Source of the DNA: Setaria digitata
Taxonomy: Eukaryota > Nematoda > Chromadorea > Rhabditida > Setariidae
DNA length: 64,000 nucleotides
NCBI GenBank assembly: GCA_003640385.1
Contig: RCAB01000188.1
Span: forward strand, 7,646 to 71,645
Direction: 5' to 3'
Positions within the stretch are counted from its first letter, which is position 1; each line of letters starts with the position of its first letter. Shown piece by piece: positions 25,502 through 46,700 of this stretch. The notes beneath the pieces are model-generated. The model saw only the letters and a program-made list of their open reading frames with translations. It ran no database searches and was not told the DNA's origin. Made by a program: the position numbers and the translations under genes.

Positions 25502-28500
25502 GAGTGAAAATTTAAAACGAACGAAATAGCTTGGGAGAGAAGGAGAGGGTTAAGAATTAATGTAGCCAGAGATGCCTTATTTTATAATAATGTCTCTAGT
25601 TATCATGAAAGCAATTCGTTTTTAGAGTTTTTGGTTTAATTTAGTTCCCTCATATGAAAACATGAATTGACAGAATGCTTCATTTTGACGGCTGTAAAAA
25701 TTTGGGAAGCGATGCTTTCTTCAACACTTTTTATTTGGAAATTCTTGTCCATTGTTTTTCCTTGATTAAATGGGGAAGGGATGAATTATTGACGAGAAGT
25801 TTGAACACTAACTACACTGCTAGGTTTGCAGTTTAGCAGGTTTGAGGTGCCTAACTTTCTAAACTGAAAGTTTTATCAAATAGTTTTTAACAGAACAAAA
25901 TATAAATCAATAACGAATGAATTCTTCCTTCCATCAGTCTCTGGAAAATTATTTGTATAGCCGCCCATTTCTCTGCTTAATCTCTCCAGGATCCTGTTGG
26001 TTGAAGTCACTTTTTTCGACGAAGTGTTGAGATAATCAAGGAAAGTTTATTATGGAATCTAATTTAATTGTTGTTTCTTTCAGTAATGCTATTTTAGTAA
26101 TTGTTGATAACAGGTGGTGAAGAACCAGTGGGATAATTGTGACACTACTTTCTGTGATATACTAGTGCTGTGTTCATTTTGTTCCAATCTTTCCTTTTAT
26201 TTTTTTTTCCCTTCTTTTTCTCGTGATCTATGTATACTATTTTGTCTCCGGTTTTCTTTTATGTTTACTCAGTTTCTGGTCATTATGTCAATTTTTGCTT
26301 TCAGGAGGTATAAACTCCCATTTATCAAATTTATCTACTTTCCTGTTACACACGACTACCCCCATCATTTACAGAAGTGTGATACCAGGTTTTTTCCAAT
26401 CGTTTTCTTACTCTTGCTTTTCTAAAAGTGTCTTTGAATGGTACCATCCCCCTGCTGTTTATCCGGTTCTCTACAATTTTATGCTGCATTTGTGATGTAG
26501 AAAATCCATCATAGCCACGGACATCCTGCAGTAATTGGAAATGTTTTTTACCCCACTCTTTTCAGTCAGCTGTTTTCTTTGATTTTGAATACAAATCAGC
26601 AACGATGCCTACCACCTCGTTGACACGATCATTTTTTCTTCTTTTTGCGGTGCACATTTAAGTTCCTGAAGTTTGGGTAGTTTGTCCGACCATGTTGTGA
26701 CACCTTCCAAATTATATTGACTTAGCTGTGAGGTCAAGGCAGCTGAATCGTTGGTCTTTTTTCTTCAGCAGATGGAAGCAGCTTTATTCAATCGACTGCC
26801 TCTCTGTTCTATTCACGTTTATTTCCCTCTGCGTCTTATTGCTCCACCTATTTGGAAAAAGAAATTTTTCGACCTTAGTAGAGTTCGTAAATTTTGCCAA
26901 GAAAGATAATGGTGGACAATTACAACTTTGCTACACTCTAGAACACAAGAACTCCCATTTGAGCAAAAATAGTCTATTTTCGGAATCTGAGAGCGGTACA
27001 ATAACGATGCGCCAGAATGAATTAACTGAAATGTCGCATATAAATTGATGTAGAAAGCATATTGGTCTACTGATGAGCTAAATTACAAAGTGTTTGTTTA
27101 CTCAATAAATTCCACTTTTCCATCAATTTCGAAATGTAAATGTGTAGTCCATCAGAAGATAGGTGAAAAATGTGCCAACTACAATAGAATGGAACGTAAA
27201 ACCAGCTGTAAATGAATGAATTATCCTCAACCACTAAGAGGATGCATTTAATGCATAGCGCCACTTCAGTGGTGTATAATTTTCGCAGTGCTACTGCAAT
27301 ACTTCAATGCCACTGAGGGTCGACTAAATCTAAACACTCTATAGATGGAAAATTCTATTCCAATCAACTGAACCCATAAATTCTCCTTCTCAATTTATCA
27401 AGACGACCTGGTTCTGTGCAAGGAAAATCGCTCCACACAACGCAACGCATCTGTTGCCAATTAAAAGCTAGAAAAGTGGAAAAAGGATCATTCACAGATG
27501 AAAAAATTCATACAGGGAGTCCAGCTGTACTGGTCGGCGTGAAGTACAATAAAATTCGACACAAAAAATCACAAATATATATAAATATATACAAAAAAAA
27601 AAATTCAATTATCAAATACAGCCTCTATATACCTCGGAATTCCGACAAATACGCGATGAGCAAAAAATAACAGTAGCCTCATCCTAGGAAAATAAAAGCC
27701 AATTAGCATTATTAGCGCAATAACGATATTAGAACCAGGGTCTTTAGAAATGAATCAAACTTTGGCAGATAATAATTCTAAATAGTAACAGATACCAAAG
27801 GAAATATCACATTTTACCAAAAGGTTTGAGAAGTCTATGTTTAGAAAACAGAATCAAAAAATATCCAAATAGAGAAAAAGCAAACAAGAACCACAAATAG
27901 CAAGCAAATAAACGATAAGCATTCCAGGTAGACAAAACCAGAAAGTCACATTCCCAGGAAGTTCCGTGAGCCAAAATAATTTTGAAAAAAACCACACACT
28001 CATTCATTATAATGCGAAATGCCGCAATGTCGTAATTTACTCTTTATTCTTTGGGTGTCTTACGAGCTCAACTTTCCCCAAACTGGGGAATCTATGCTGT
28101 TCTAATCGCGCTGAAGTATAAAAAAAAAAGAAAAAAAAAAACAAGAAATCTACGTATAATTCAGCAAAAATATAACCTAGTATTCATACCAAAAGGTTAC
28201 TTGTCATTGCTAACAACCTATTACATGTGGTACTCTCTGTAAAAATTCAAAAATACCCATACAATCCTCATTTTTCAACGTTCCATAATTACAGCTTGAC
28301 AGGAAAGCGCAACGCCTAAGAAAACAAGCAAATAATACCAATAAAAACAAATATGATACGAATATGCGAAACTGAGTGGTAAACAAAATTTAAAATAATA
28401 AACAAGGACAAGATATACAATATATGTTTTATTAGAACTGCTCAAAAGCAGGCTGAAGATGATGAAATTAATAATGTTAAAGAAACCGAATATTGAAATC

Positions 28501-29589
28501 TGTAAAAATTCATTGCATTCAAAGCGAGAAAAGGGATAAAAAATCAAAATTCGCATAAAATATTATAATGAGAACTCTCGGCTACAAAGTTACATTCCTA
28601 GCTCAGCTGCTAAATTATTGGAACAGTGGAAAAAAAATACTGCAAATAACAAACAAAATAACGTCAATGATAATGATAAAACGGACAATAGTGATAATAA
28701 ATAGCAATAACAATACTGATACAAGAACAGGTCAGTAAAGCAGCAACCAGAGAGGGAGATAAGGGACAGACAGCAATCTGCTTTATCAGATTATGATTTC
28801 CGTTCAGATTCAGAATCAGAGTAATCAGACCCAATATTTGCTAATAATGACACTAATTACTCGTTTATTTTCCTCCTCCTTTTCACACTCTTTTCTACGT
28901 TTTGTTGCTACTGCAAATGCACTTTACTGACCTTTATATCCTGGATGAGGGTACCAAAAGGGACTTCTTTGTTCAAAACATCTGATGAACTCGAAAATGA
29001 TGTTTTTTACCAACATATAAAACATGGAAAATTAATTATTACTAAGTAAAACTATGAGAGACGAAGTGAATCAACAGCTTTAGAATTGTCAGTGTTCAAC
29101 AGTAATTTTGGATCAACTAAAAGATATCCACCTCATTAGCAATATAACTTTTCAATCAATTCCAGATGTTCTGTTCCCATTATATTCCATCACATAAACG
29201 TAAAATAAATTACTTGAGGAAAGAAAGTGGACATCCGGATAACTGCTTTTCCATAAAATAAAACGAAGGATTAATTTTTCCAAATATGTTGCAGTCCTTT
29301 AATGACCATAATATGGCGGAAACGTAGTATTAAGCCTGAAAAAAAAATTGCAGAGTGGATAAAACTACGATTAAAGCAACTTGCAACAATCTTTGGTTAA
29401 TCATTTAATGACAAACTACTGCACCTTTGGAATTTCAGTATGCCATATTTCACTTCTTTTTCGGAATTTCAGTACGCTATATTTCACTCCCATAATGCAG
29501 AGAACAGGAAAGGAGGTTTGCTTCCTTATCTTAATATATAATCCGGGAAGTGGTGATACAAACTCAACTGAAAACGTATGAAACAATGC
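25502..29589. other. convergent intergenic region (TAF12 and HIPK 3' ends)
   Basis: The TAF12 gene (plus) and the HIPK gene (minus) point towards each other here, so the stretch includes both 3' UTRs. The frames of 60-106 codons, for example 26,114-26,425 and 26,728-27,048, are Phe/Leu/Ser-rich with no domain and no adjoining exon. I see no gene and no RNA I can support. Confidence 0.45.
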
Positions 29590-38629
<9,040 letters not shown>

Positions 38630-38703
38630 ACCAAGGAAAACCCCAACGTGAATGCCGTCAAAACTGCTTGTCCCGTTGGAAGAGACTTCACTGCTTCTGC
38701 CAC

Positions 38704-38784
38704 GGCGTAGGCGTACACGTTTCCCGCTACGGCGTTGGTGCACACGCTTCCCGTCACGGCGTAGGCGTACACGTTTCCCGTTGC
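38704..38784. repeat. 27-bp minisatellite, three units, at the HIPK 5' end
   Basis: Three tandem 27-base units lie at 38,704-38,730, 38,731-38,757 and 38,758-38,784. They share the pattern GGCGTAGGCGTACACGTTTC plus CCG and a variable end. Units 1 and 3 differ only in the last four bases, and unit 2 has further changes. The block is GC- and CpG-rich in an AT-rich region and starts 75 bases upstream of the kinase ATG. Because 27 is a multiple of three, every frame encodes a nine-residue repeat (for example GKRVRLRRG on the minus strand). An in-frame stop lies just beyond the third unit. Confidence 0.9.
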
Positions 38785-41700
38785 CGGCTTATAAATGTTA
38801 CGCCGCTACGAACATACATACACATACACACACTCACACACATTCACGTCAATGTATGGTATCACCACCTCTACCGTCAACTACCGTTACTAACCATCCA
38901 CACGAGAATTCCGCTTCCTAGATCTCACACCGTTATGCTAGCTTCACGGAAACAAGTAACGTTTTGCACCAACACCGCACGTGTACTTAAACCAACAGAC
39001 GTAGACGAAATACGTGAAAGCCTTCACCGATCTCGTCAACCACGACAGATTCCTCCCGCACCTCGCGCTTTCGCTGCTTTATCGCCACTGCACGTTGCCC
39101 TGCCATTTCTGCTCCCATCGTTGTCTAATCTCTTCCTCTTCTCTACTTCTACATCCTCATGAAATAACAACTATACACACTCATTAAAATCATTTCTCTC
39201 TCTCACCTTCTCACTCAACTATCGACGATACGCAGCAAGACACTGCACTATATGAGCCGATACGCAGAATAAGATCCGTAATGCCGCGGATCGATGTGGA
39301 TGACACTGTTGGAAGACATTGTGAATGTCAACAAAAGTTGCCGTTTATGGAGAGGAACAGACGGAAAATAAATAGAAGAAATTGTGCGTGTGTGTGTGTC
39401 TGTGTCTGTGTACGTGGGCGTAAGGTGTGCGTGGGCATTCAACTAGGCGGATGACATTTAAAAATTATTGGCGTTGTCAGGGAGCGTTTTATTTTTCCCG
39501 TTGGAATGTGTATCACGAAATTATAGTAGAAATTAATCGGAAGAAACGGAACAGGAAATATGACTGGCTAAGATATGAAACTTTCGGTTTCAGGAAAATT
39601 CGTTCCGTTTGAGGATGAATTGTAGGTACCAGATAAGGTAAGATATGCAAGTATGAAGAAGAGGGAATGTGGCGAAGGACCTGACATCAAAATACTTGGA
39701 TTGAGATCTTAAAACCCATTAAAGGTTAGTCTTGCCTTTTATACCCCGACCTCTGACATAGTCGACATGTTGATGTCTTTAACAGAAGCAGGCTTATGAT
39801 ATTTAAGTTCATACATTTCAATTTATTTGCATTGTACATATACATAAAATCTATTACTACATTTGCAGCATGAAAAGAAAGGGAAATACGCCAAGCTTCC
39901 TTTTTTATCGAAGTTGTAAAATGTAGCTTCCGGAATTGCACATCGAAAAACTTCGTCATAATTGGAAATTAAATATCATAATTGGGGTAGTAAAAAGACT
40001 TAGACGTTAAACAAATTAACTGATGAAAATGATGACATCTATACAATATATAAATGTCAATAATATTTGAATTTACTAATCCTCAAACATTCGTTATTAG
40101 AAGATTAATATCACTGTGAGTTGTACGGACCGGTTGATATATTGTTAATCCATTATTTTCTGGCATCATTATTTTCCTGATAGAATTAAAACTAATAACC
40201 TGATCTTGTCGAATACATTCAACTGATTTGAAAGTCATATTGATGCAAAATTCATTTCACCATCAAGGCGATCGAAAATCGAGTATGCTTCTGAATGTCA
40301 ACCGATGTGCTCCTGGGCATACTTGCTTGTGTTATTTTATTTCCTGAATTTGTCGATCATCCATCATTTACGCTTTTTATATTATGTCTGATTTACAGTA
40401 AGTTTTCCACGATATATAATTTCTGGACTTTATTATTGTGTACTTAGAAAGGGCATTTGACGGGAGGCTACCTGCTGATTCCATATGATGGTACTTGTTA
40501 CAATGGTATGTCCATGTTCATGGTCAAAAGTGATTGTCGTGTTATTGCTGGTCAATGTGGAGTGATAGTCGTGTTATCACTTTACATTGTTAACCATTGT
40601 TTCTATTTCTACAGCATTCTCTTCACAGCTTTCGTGATTAAATCCACAAAATGAATATTATGTATTGTGTCTTTTCTATAAATACAACACATACACCATG
40701 CGTCGTGTGACATGTTTCTCAGCTAGCTATGCTTGATTGCAAATGATAAACTGTTATTTAATATTTAGAAGTTATATGAAGTATTATTAAGGATGGCCAT
40801 TATTGTAAATCATTCTTGTATACATTGATTTCTGATTAAATGAAATTGAACTATTTTATTTTTTAAATGATGAGAAGAAAAAAATCATTGTCATAAATTA
40901 TATTAGAAAGTTTATATTATATCAATTTTTCTTTTTTGCATGAAAAATTCAACTATTTTTAAAGACTGTACGACTCAATAAGTAATTAAGGACGCTTAAC
41001 GAAGATATAGGCACAATTTTGGCTTACTGAAATCTTCTGTTTCTTCAAATATTCCTACAAGTTAACATTCGAGAGTAGTTCCTAAAGAAATATCTTATTG
41101 TATCTTACGTACAACGGGAATTCGAAATATTCGAATAAAATCTTGGGTTTCTGAGAATTTTCTGAGTTTAATTAAACAGAAGCCTCTTCATATTACATTG
41201 TTCCTTATATTAAATTGTTACATGTTCTTTTACTGAAACTATTTCAGATATTCTTAAAGTTAAAACCTTGCTCATGACTCTTCATAATTTTGCCTTTTTT
41301 TTTAACGATAGTAAAACTAAACTAGCAACAGTCGTACTCTCCGAAACAAAATTTTCTTAAGGAAAAAGCTTTGAACCTTGTTTACCTACGAGTTTCAAAA
41401 TAACATCATCGAATTCATGCATAAATAATTAATGATATGTGCCACACTGGTAGAGTGTAAATTTGCGCTCCATCCATTCAGAAAATTATTCAAATTCAGA
41501 AGTCGTTCACATCATCCAACCATGCTGAAGTATCGTGTTTCGTGTTTGTTTTTGTTTTCTTTTAAAACTTGACGAGACTAGTTAATTAAAATCGGTGAAA
41601 TGCTTTTCTGTCCTCCACTTGATTAATTGGTCAGATATAAAGGATTATTGCAAGGTGATAGTACCAAATGAACAAATATTATTTCACTTACGACTGTTGA

Positions 41701-44543
41701 TTTTTCCAAAAATTTGATAAGTCTCACAGCATTAGCAGCATCTCACAACATTATATGAATGAAGCGATAGCAAATTCCTAAAATGTATCGGAAGATGAAC
41801 TGCTTCAAAAGACGAGCAAAAAGTTTGCCACACAGTAAGAATAGAAGTATAGCACCACTAAAATTGATGTCGTTTAGTTTACCGTTTCAAGTGATAGCTC
41901 TTATGGCTTATATTAATTCAATATATTTGCCTTTTTTGGTGTATGTTCTGGATTTTTATTTTCGAGTAAGGTAACAACGATGAAGTTTTTAATTAATTAG
42001 CGTTTTTGCTAATAAAAGATGCATAAAGCAAATATACAAAATGTTTGATAATATATCAATCAAAATATTTGTTTTTATCCACTTTTTGAAAATATTTGAC
42101 CTTCGATTAAACGTTAAATTTAAACATTAAATTGTGACAGCAAAAGTAATAATTTTACTCAAAAAAAAAAAACCTGATATTAGACTAACTGCAGCAGATT
42201 ATTCAGAGCATTGTTGTTAATCATTAATTAATTAATTAATATTAATTGTTGTATATCAAAATAATCCATCGAAGAGCTGATATATGCAATTGTGCGCGCG
42301 CAAATACTTGATTTCAATTGTTTACAAAAAATATATTTTCTTCTGCTTTTTAAATTTCAAATCAAAAAGAAAACCACTCGTTCTGCTGGTCGTTTTGTAG
42401 TTGCAAGATGTCGAAGCAGACAGGAAAACTGCTGTTACTTATCTTTTATATTATTTTTTGCAAGTATTTTTTACTGTCCAAAAGTAGGACCTAAGAAAAA
42501 GATAGTTTAAATACCTTACCAAACCAAAAAAGGAAAGGTTAAAACTTTTGAACTTAAAAAATTAAAAATACTTGTTTCTTTTTTCAATGTTGCAAATCGA
42601 GAATAAGTATTTTTATTATAAATCTTTTTATTTTTAAATTTTTAACTTGTCATATAAAAATATTTATTTTGTCTGTTGCGATATACAGCAACTTTATAAT
42701 TTTCTTTTATCATCATTTTTATTTTTGGATTGAAATTGCGAAAGAAATGCAAAATTGTGCAAATATCGAAAGAAAAATTTAAAAAATCTACGAGCCAAAA
42801 TGCTCGGGTAACCTGTCGAGGCGTCTTTTATTGAAAAATTCTTTCACAAAGCAATTTCCGGTTTTTCACATTGCATGGTATAGTAATTATCTTAACATTA
42901 AAATTGAAGAAAGAAGAGTAGCATTCGAAATAACCAAACTTTGGCTGAAAAGTTTTCAAGCGACTAAATGACATTCTTCCCTTTCTTTCTCTTTGTTCTC
43001 TTCATCCACTCCATCCTGATCTTGCCACATTCTTATTTGGCATACAGCAATTAAAACTTTTCTTAACAACGACTACTATACATTGAAAGTCATTTCCTCT
43101 TCCACTTACTCGAATTTAATCATATATAATGAATACTGACCTTCGTTTTTCGTAGTGTTCTTAGATTTGGGTCTAATCGTGCGCTCTCTTTAAGTTCAAC
43201 ATTATAACTTTTAATTTTAATATTTTCAATTTCTGTTTCTGCTTGACTTATTTGTACTTGTTTGTTGAACTTTTTCTTCTTGCAGCAATTATCTTGTCAA
43301 ATAATTAATAATGACTAGTTTTGCTTTTCTTAAATTCTTGTTTTCCTCGCTCTTTTGCAAATTTTGGCTAGTTAAGTAATTTTATCACCATTGTATTAAG
43401 AAGGTATTGCTTGAATTTTTACTCTTCATCAGATACAATTCTTTTTCTCTTTGAAAATAAATAAATAAATAAACCAAATTTTATTACTACAAATTAAATC
43501 CTCTGATAGTGTTCCAGAAATGGACAATTTTTTTTTTTTTTGTTCACGTCACTTTATTTACTATTTTAAGCATACTTCAAAAGTGCACTTTAACTATGAA
43601 TTACAACCATTTCGGAGTTGTCCAACATCCATTCGAAAATTTTTGATGTTTACAAAATTGCAGAAAAAAAAATGAATAAATAATTTCATAGTTATATTCT
43701 CATTAAATATCTGCCACTTCCAAATTGGAAATAACTGTTCATTAGTTCACCAAATGCTTAAAAAGTTTAACACCGCTAGCTTTTTCAACAAATGAAAAAA
43801 CACTGCACGGCTCATGGCGCATTTGATTATCAAGTATATTTAGTGCTATATAGTACCAAATAATAAAAGTAGTAAGTTTAATATTAAATATTAAAATCTG
43901 GGAGATTTAGTGCCAAATAGCATCTAATAAATTTTATATCTCAAATTGTATTTGATAGATTATCAATATCTTTCATTCTCTCTCATCTCTACTTTCCTGT
44001 CATTTCCAAGACTTAATCAATTAACAAATCCATATAAAGGAATTCATAAGAGTTGATAATTATGGTTTCTAATTTTACATAAGCTATACATTAAACACAC
44101 ATTTCACTTCAATACACATATGTCATCCGTTTATCAAATTGTTTACGGAATTATATCATCAACAGTGCATCACAAGTGATTTGTTCCATTCTTTTATTTA
44201 TGATCAAGATCTGGTTTGTTGTAATTTCAATATTTCGAAGAGCAAGAAAATGACAGTGAAAGAGTCTTATTTTCGAAATGTAATTTCTCTCACATCTTAC
44301 GCGTTTGTTATTTCATTATCAATACCTTATCATCACTACAAATTTCTTTTCTAATCTACAATATTATAAATTATTATCACTATAAATGATCAGGAGGCCG
44401 ATATTATGATAATTTCGTATTTTATTCCTTTTCCCATATATACATATATAATGCTTTTCCCATGTATATATATATATATATATATATGGGAAAAGGAATA
44501 AAATACAAATAAGACTCTTTAGCATTATATATATATATATATA
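38785..44543. other. gene-poor interval with HIPK promoter side
   Basis: The first few hundred bases are richer in CpG, with CA/TG-rich simple sequence near 38,815-38,850 and 39,380-39,415. They presumably include the kinase promoter. The 181-residue plus frame at 38,617-39,162 crosses the minisatellite and kinase exon 1 antisense and is not a believable gene. From 39.7 to 44.4 kb I see only short AT-rich frames. The palindrome near 44.45 kb is listed separately. Confidence 0.45.
44417..44506. repeat. perfect 26-bp inverted repeat around a TA-rich loop
   Basis: GTATTTTATTCCTTTTCCCA plus TATATA at 44,417-44,442 is exactly the reverse complement of 44,481-44,506. The 38-bp loop is TA-rich and holds a second, partial CTTTTCCCAT copy. 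A further (TA)n run follows at 44,526-44,543, just before the START-gene acceptor. The structure would form a long hairpin in DNA or in a transcript. Confidence 0.9.
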
Positions 44544-44553
44544 ATTTTTACAG
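44544..44553 (+). promoter_or_regulatory. probable spliced-leader acceptor of the START gene
   Basis: ATTTTTACAG ends 13 bases before the ATG at 44,567 and matches the nematode acceptor consensus well. Confidence 0.55.
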
Positions 44554-44566
44554 GGCTCAAATTATC

Positions 44567-45021
44567 ATGGCTTCACTAGTAGCTTCTCAAAATATGCCAA
44601 ATATCATGCAATCTGATTTCGAAAAAGTTAGTTCTTTTTTTTTTTATTAAATTTAGCATCATAAAGATTATTTGTAGGTAATAAACATTTCTATCATAAG
44701 TTTTGTATAAATGAAATAATTGCTGAAACATTGGAAGTTCTAGAAATTAATTCCTAAAATAAGAAAACAAAAATAGAAAATAATTGAAGTATGCGGAGGG
44801 AATAAAAAATGCCAATGAAGCACTGCGAGACTTGATTGAACTTGTCAATATGCCTAATTTCGACAATCGTGAAGGATGGAAGCAGAAAAGCGCTAATAAA
44901 AGTGATATTGTTTATTCAAAACATCATTCATTGGGGAAAATTTTCACGATGAGGGTATTTTTGTCAAATATTTATTTTAAGTTTGCATTTCAGCACAAAA
45001 TTTTAATCACATTTCTCTCCT

Positions 45022-45070
<49 letters not shown>

Positions 45071-46165
45071 NAAATGCATACTGAAGAGATTTTTGAATTT
45101 TCTAACTTTTGAATCAAAAGGAAATTTCCAGTTTTCCCACATACTGTGATGAGATCTTTTGAAGTAAAATGACATTAGCAGTAGTTAAAAATTATTTTTC
45201 AGACTGTATTCGATTTCCCACTACAGCCATCTTTTGCCGAACATTGGGAAAATTTTGCTGATATTATTGAATATAATAAAAATATCTCAAGTGTAAAAGT
45301 CCTTGCTGATTTGGCCCCAAACATGGATATTGTTTATGTAAATATTTGAAATGTTTGGAAGTTTCTGCAATTAGATATTCTAATTAACCATCAGGAATTC
45401 TAATCCACAACTGCTAAGTATCTAATACGTATTATTGTCACTACCATTTTCGAATTGTGTACTTCTATCCAGAACCTAGAAAAAATAAGATCAAGAACTG
45501 ATAAGTTTTGGAAGAATGTGTATCTCTTATAAATTATATGCAACATCTTAGTTTGAATTCTGAACTACTTAAATCTAATTGAATAATGTTTCAGTATGCT
45601 ATGAAAGATATTGGAAAGATTAAAGGGCGAGAATTCCTGATGTGCCGTACATTTCGTCGTACGGGTGATGAGATTCTTGAAGCAGTAAGAAGTTTCGATT
45701 ACCCAAATGCTGAGCGCAATCCTCAAAAAATCAGGTAAGTTACATTAAGATAAAAAAACATCTTGTCTGCTGCTCTTTTAAAATCATCCAAATAAAAGCA
45801 ACTATTGAGCTATATGATTTCTAAACTTAAAAGAAAATAGTTAACCCACCTTGACTTCATTTGTAATAATTCGATTAATTATTAAACCAGTTGCCCATAT
45901 CAGTCCCTAGCACATCCAATATTTATTTGCCATACACAACTTACTGACGACTTATTCCAGAGGGCAAGTAATACTTGGCGGTGGACGTTTCCGATCTTTT
46001 CCTAAAGATCCAACAAAAACCCTTGTGGATTACGTAATGTGTGTGGACTTCAAGGAAAGAAATATCCCAAGTATAATTATGGATGCGACTATGAGCACCC
46101 TTATCATGCAGGATGCTGAATATACTCGGAAACAAATCGAGAAGCTTAAACAAGAAGCCCCATGA
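44567..46165 (+). CDS. START-domain lipid-transfer protein (STARD4/5-size)
   Basis: There are five exons, 44567-44626, 44790-44954, 45203-45337, 45595-45734 and 45961-46165, for 234 residues. Almost the whole protein is one START domain. Marks are REGWKQKSANKSDIVYSKHH, then TVFDFPLQPSFAEHWENF, then YYAMKDIGKIKGREFLMCR, ILGGGRFRSFPKDP and VDYVMCVDFKERNIPS. The C-terminal amphipathic helix (STLIMQDAEYTRKQIEKL) acts as a lid in this fold. START domains bind one lipid, such as a sterol, phospholipid or bile-acid-like molecule, in a hydrophobic tunnel and move it between membranes. No signal peptide or membrane anchor is seen, so it is probably cytosolic. The ligand cannot be deduced. Intron 2 contains a poly-A run of about 48 bases ending in an ambiguous base. 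An AATAAA at 46,410 is the likely poly(A) signal. The gene converges on the chitin-binding gene. Confidence 0.9.
45023..45074. repeat. poly-A run with an undetermined base
   Basis: About 48 adenines are followed by an N at 45,071 inside intron 2 of the START gene. The N marks an assembly or base-calling uncertainty, so the true length of the run is unknown. The frames across it (poly-Lys or poly-Phe) are artefacts. Confidence 0.95.
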
Positions 46166-46480
46166 GAATTATTCTATCTTGTTCGGCATATTTAAACCAT
46201 CACCATGCTTTTTTTGAACATTTTTAAAAGCGAAAAAGTTTCCCTTCAAAGCAACTAGTTTACAATATAGTAGACATTACTTCAGGAGATCACAAAGGGA
46301 AATTTATTTCTTTTATCTTCTCTTCCAGACCTTATTTCAGCACTCACTTGACCTTCCTAACACTGAAGAACTTGATTTAACACTGAACCAAATCGACATG
46401 AATTTCACAAATAAAAGTTCCCCTGCCGTTATTTGATCTGCGAGTAATCCCTTTAGATCAATCAACTCGATGCATAACAA

Positions 46481-46486
46481 TTTATT
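46481..46486 (-). terminator. AATAAA poly(A) signal of the chitin-binding gene
   Basis: AATAAA on the minus strand lies about 215 bases after the stop codon at 46,701. It sits only about 70 bases beyond the plus-strand AATAAA of the START gene (46,410). The two convergent transcripts therefore probably end within, or slightly overlap, the same short region. Confidence 0.5.
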
Positions 46487-46700
46487 AACACAAAATAAGT
46501 TTGATTAGGGTCAGTAAAAAAATTCACTTATTATTGGAGATTATTACAAAACCAATGTAATTTAAGCTTAATACGGCAAGCATATTCTCTCATATACCTT
46601 TAAACTCCGAGCTAAAAAAACTCACTAATATAATCAATTACTTTAAGAGTTCTACTTTCACAAATAACCGGGTCGGAATAACACACGAACGTCACAAATG

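Noticed and set aside
26728..27048. 106-residue plus frame in the TAF12/HIPK convergent gap
   Set aside because: Its composition is Leu/Phe/Ser-rich with no domain. It lies where 3' UTRs are expected and has no supporting splice structure.
44990..45175. Poly-Lys and poly-Phe frames around 45.0 kb
   Set aside because: They are translations of the poly-A run in the START gene intron.
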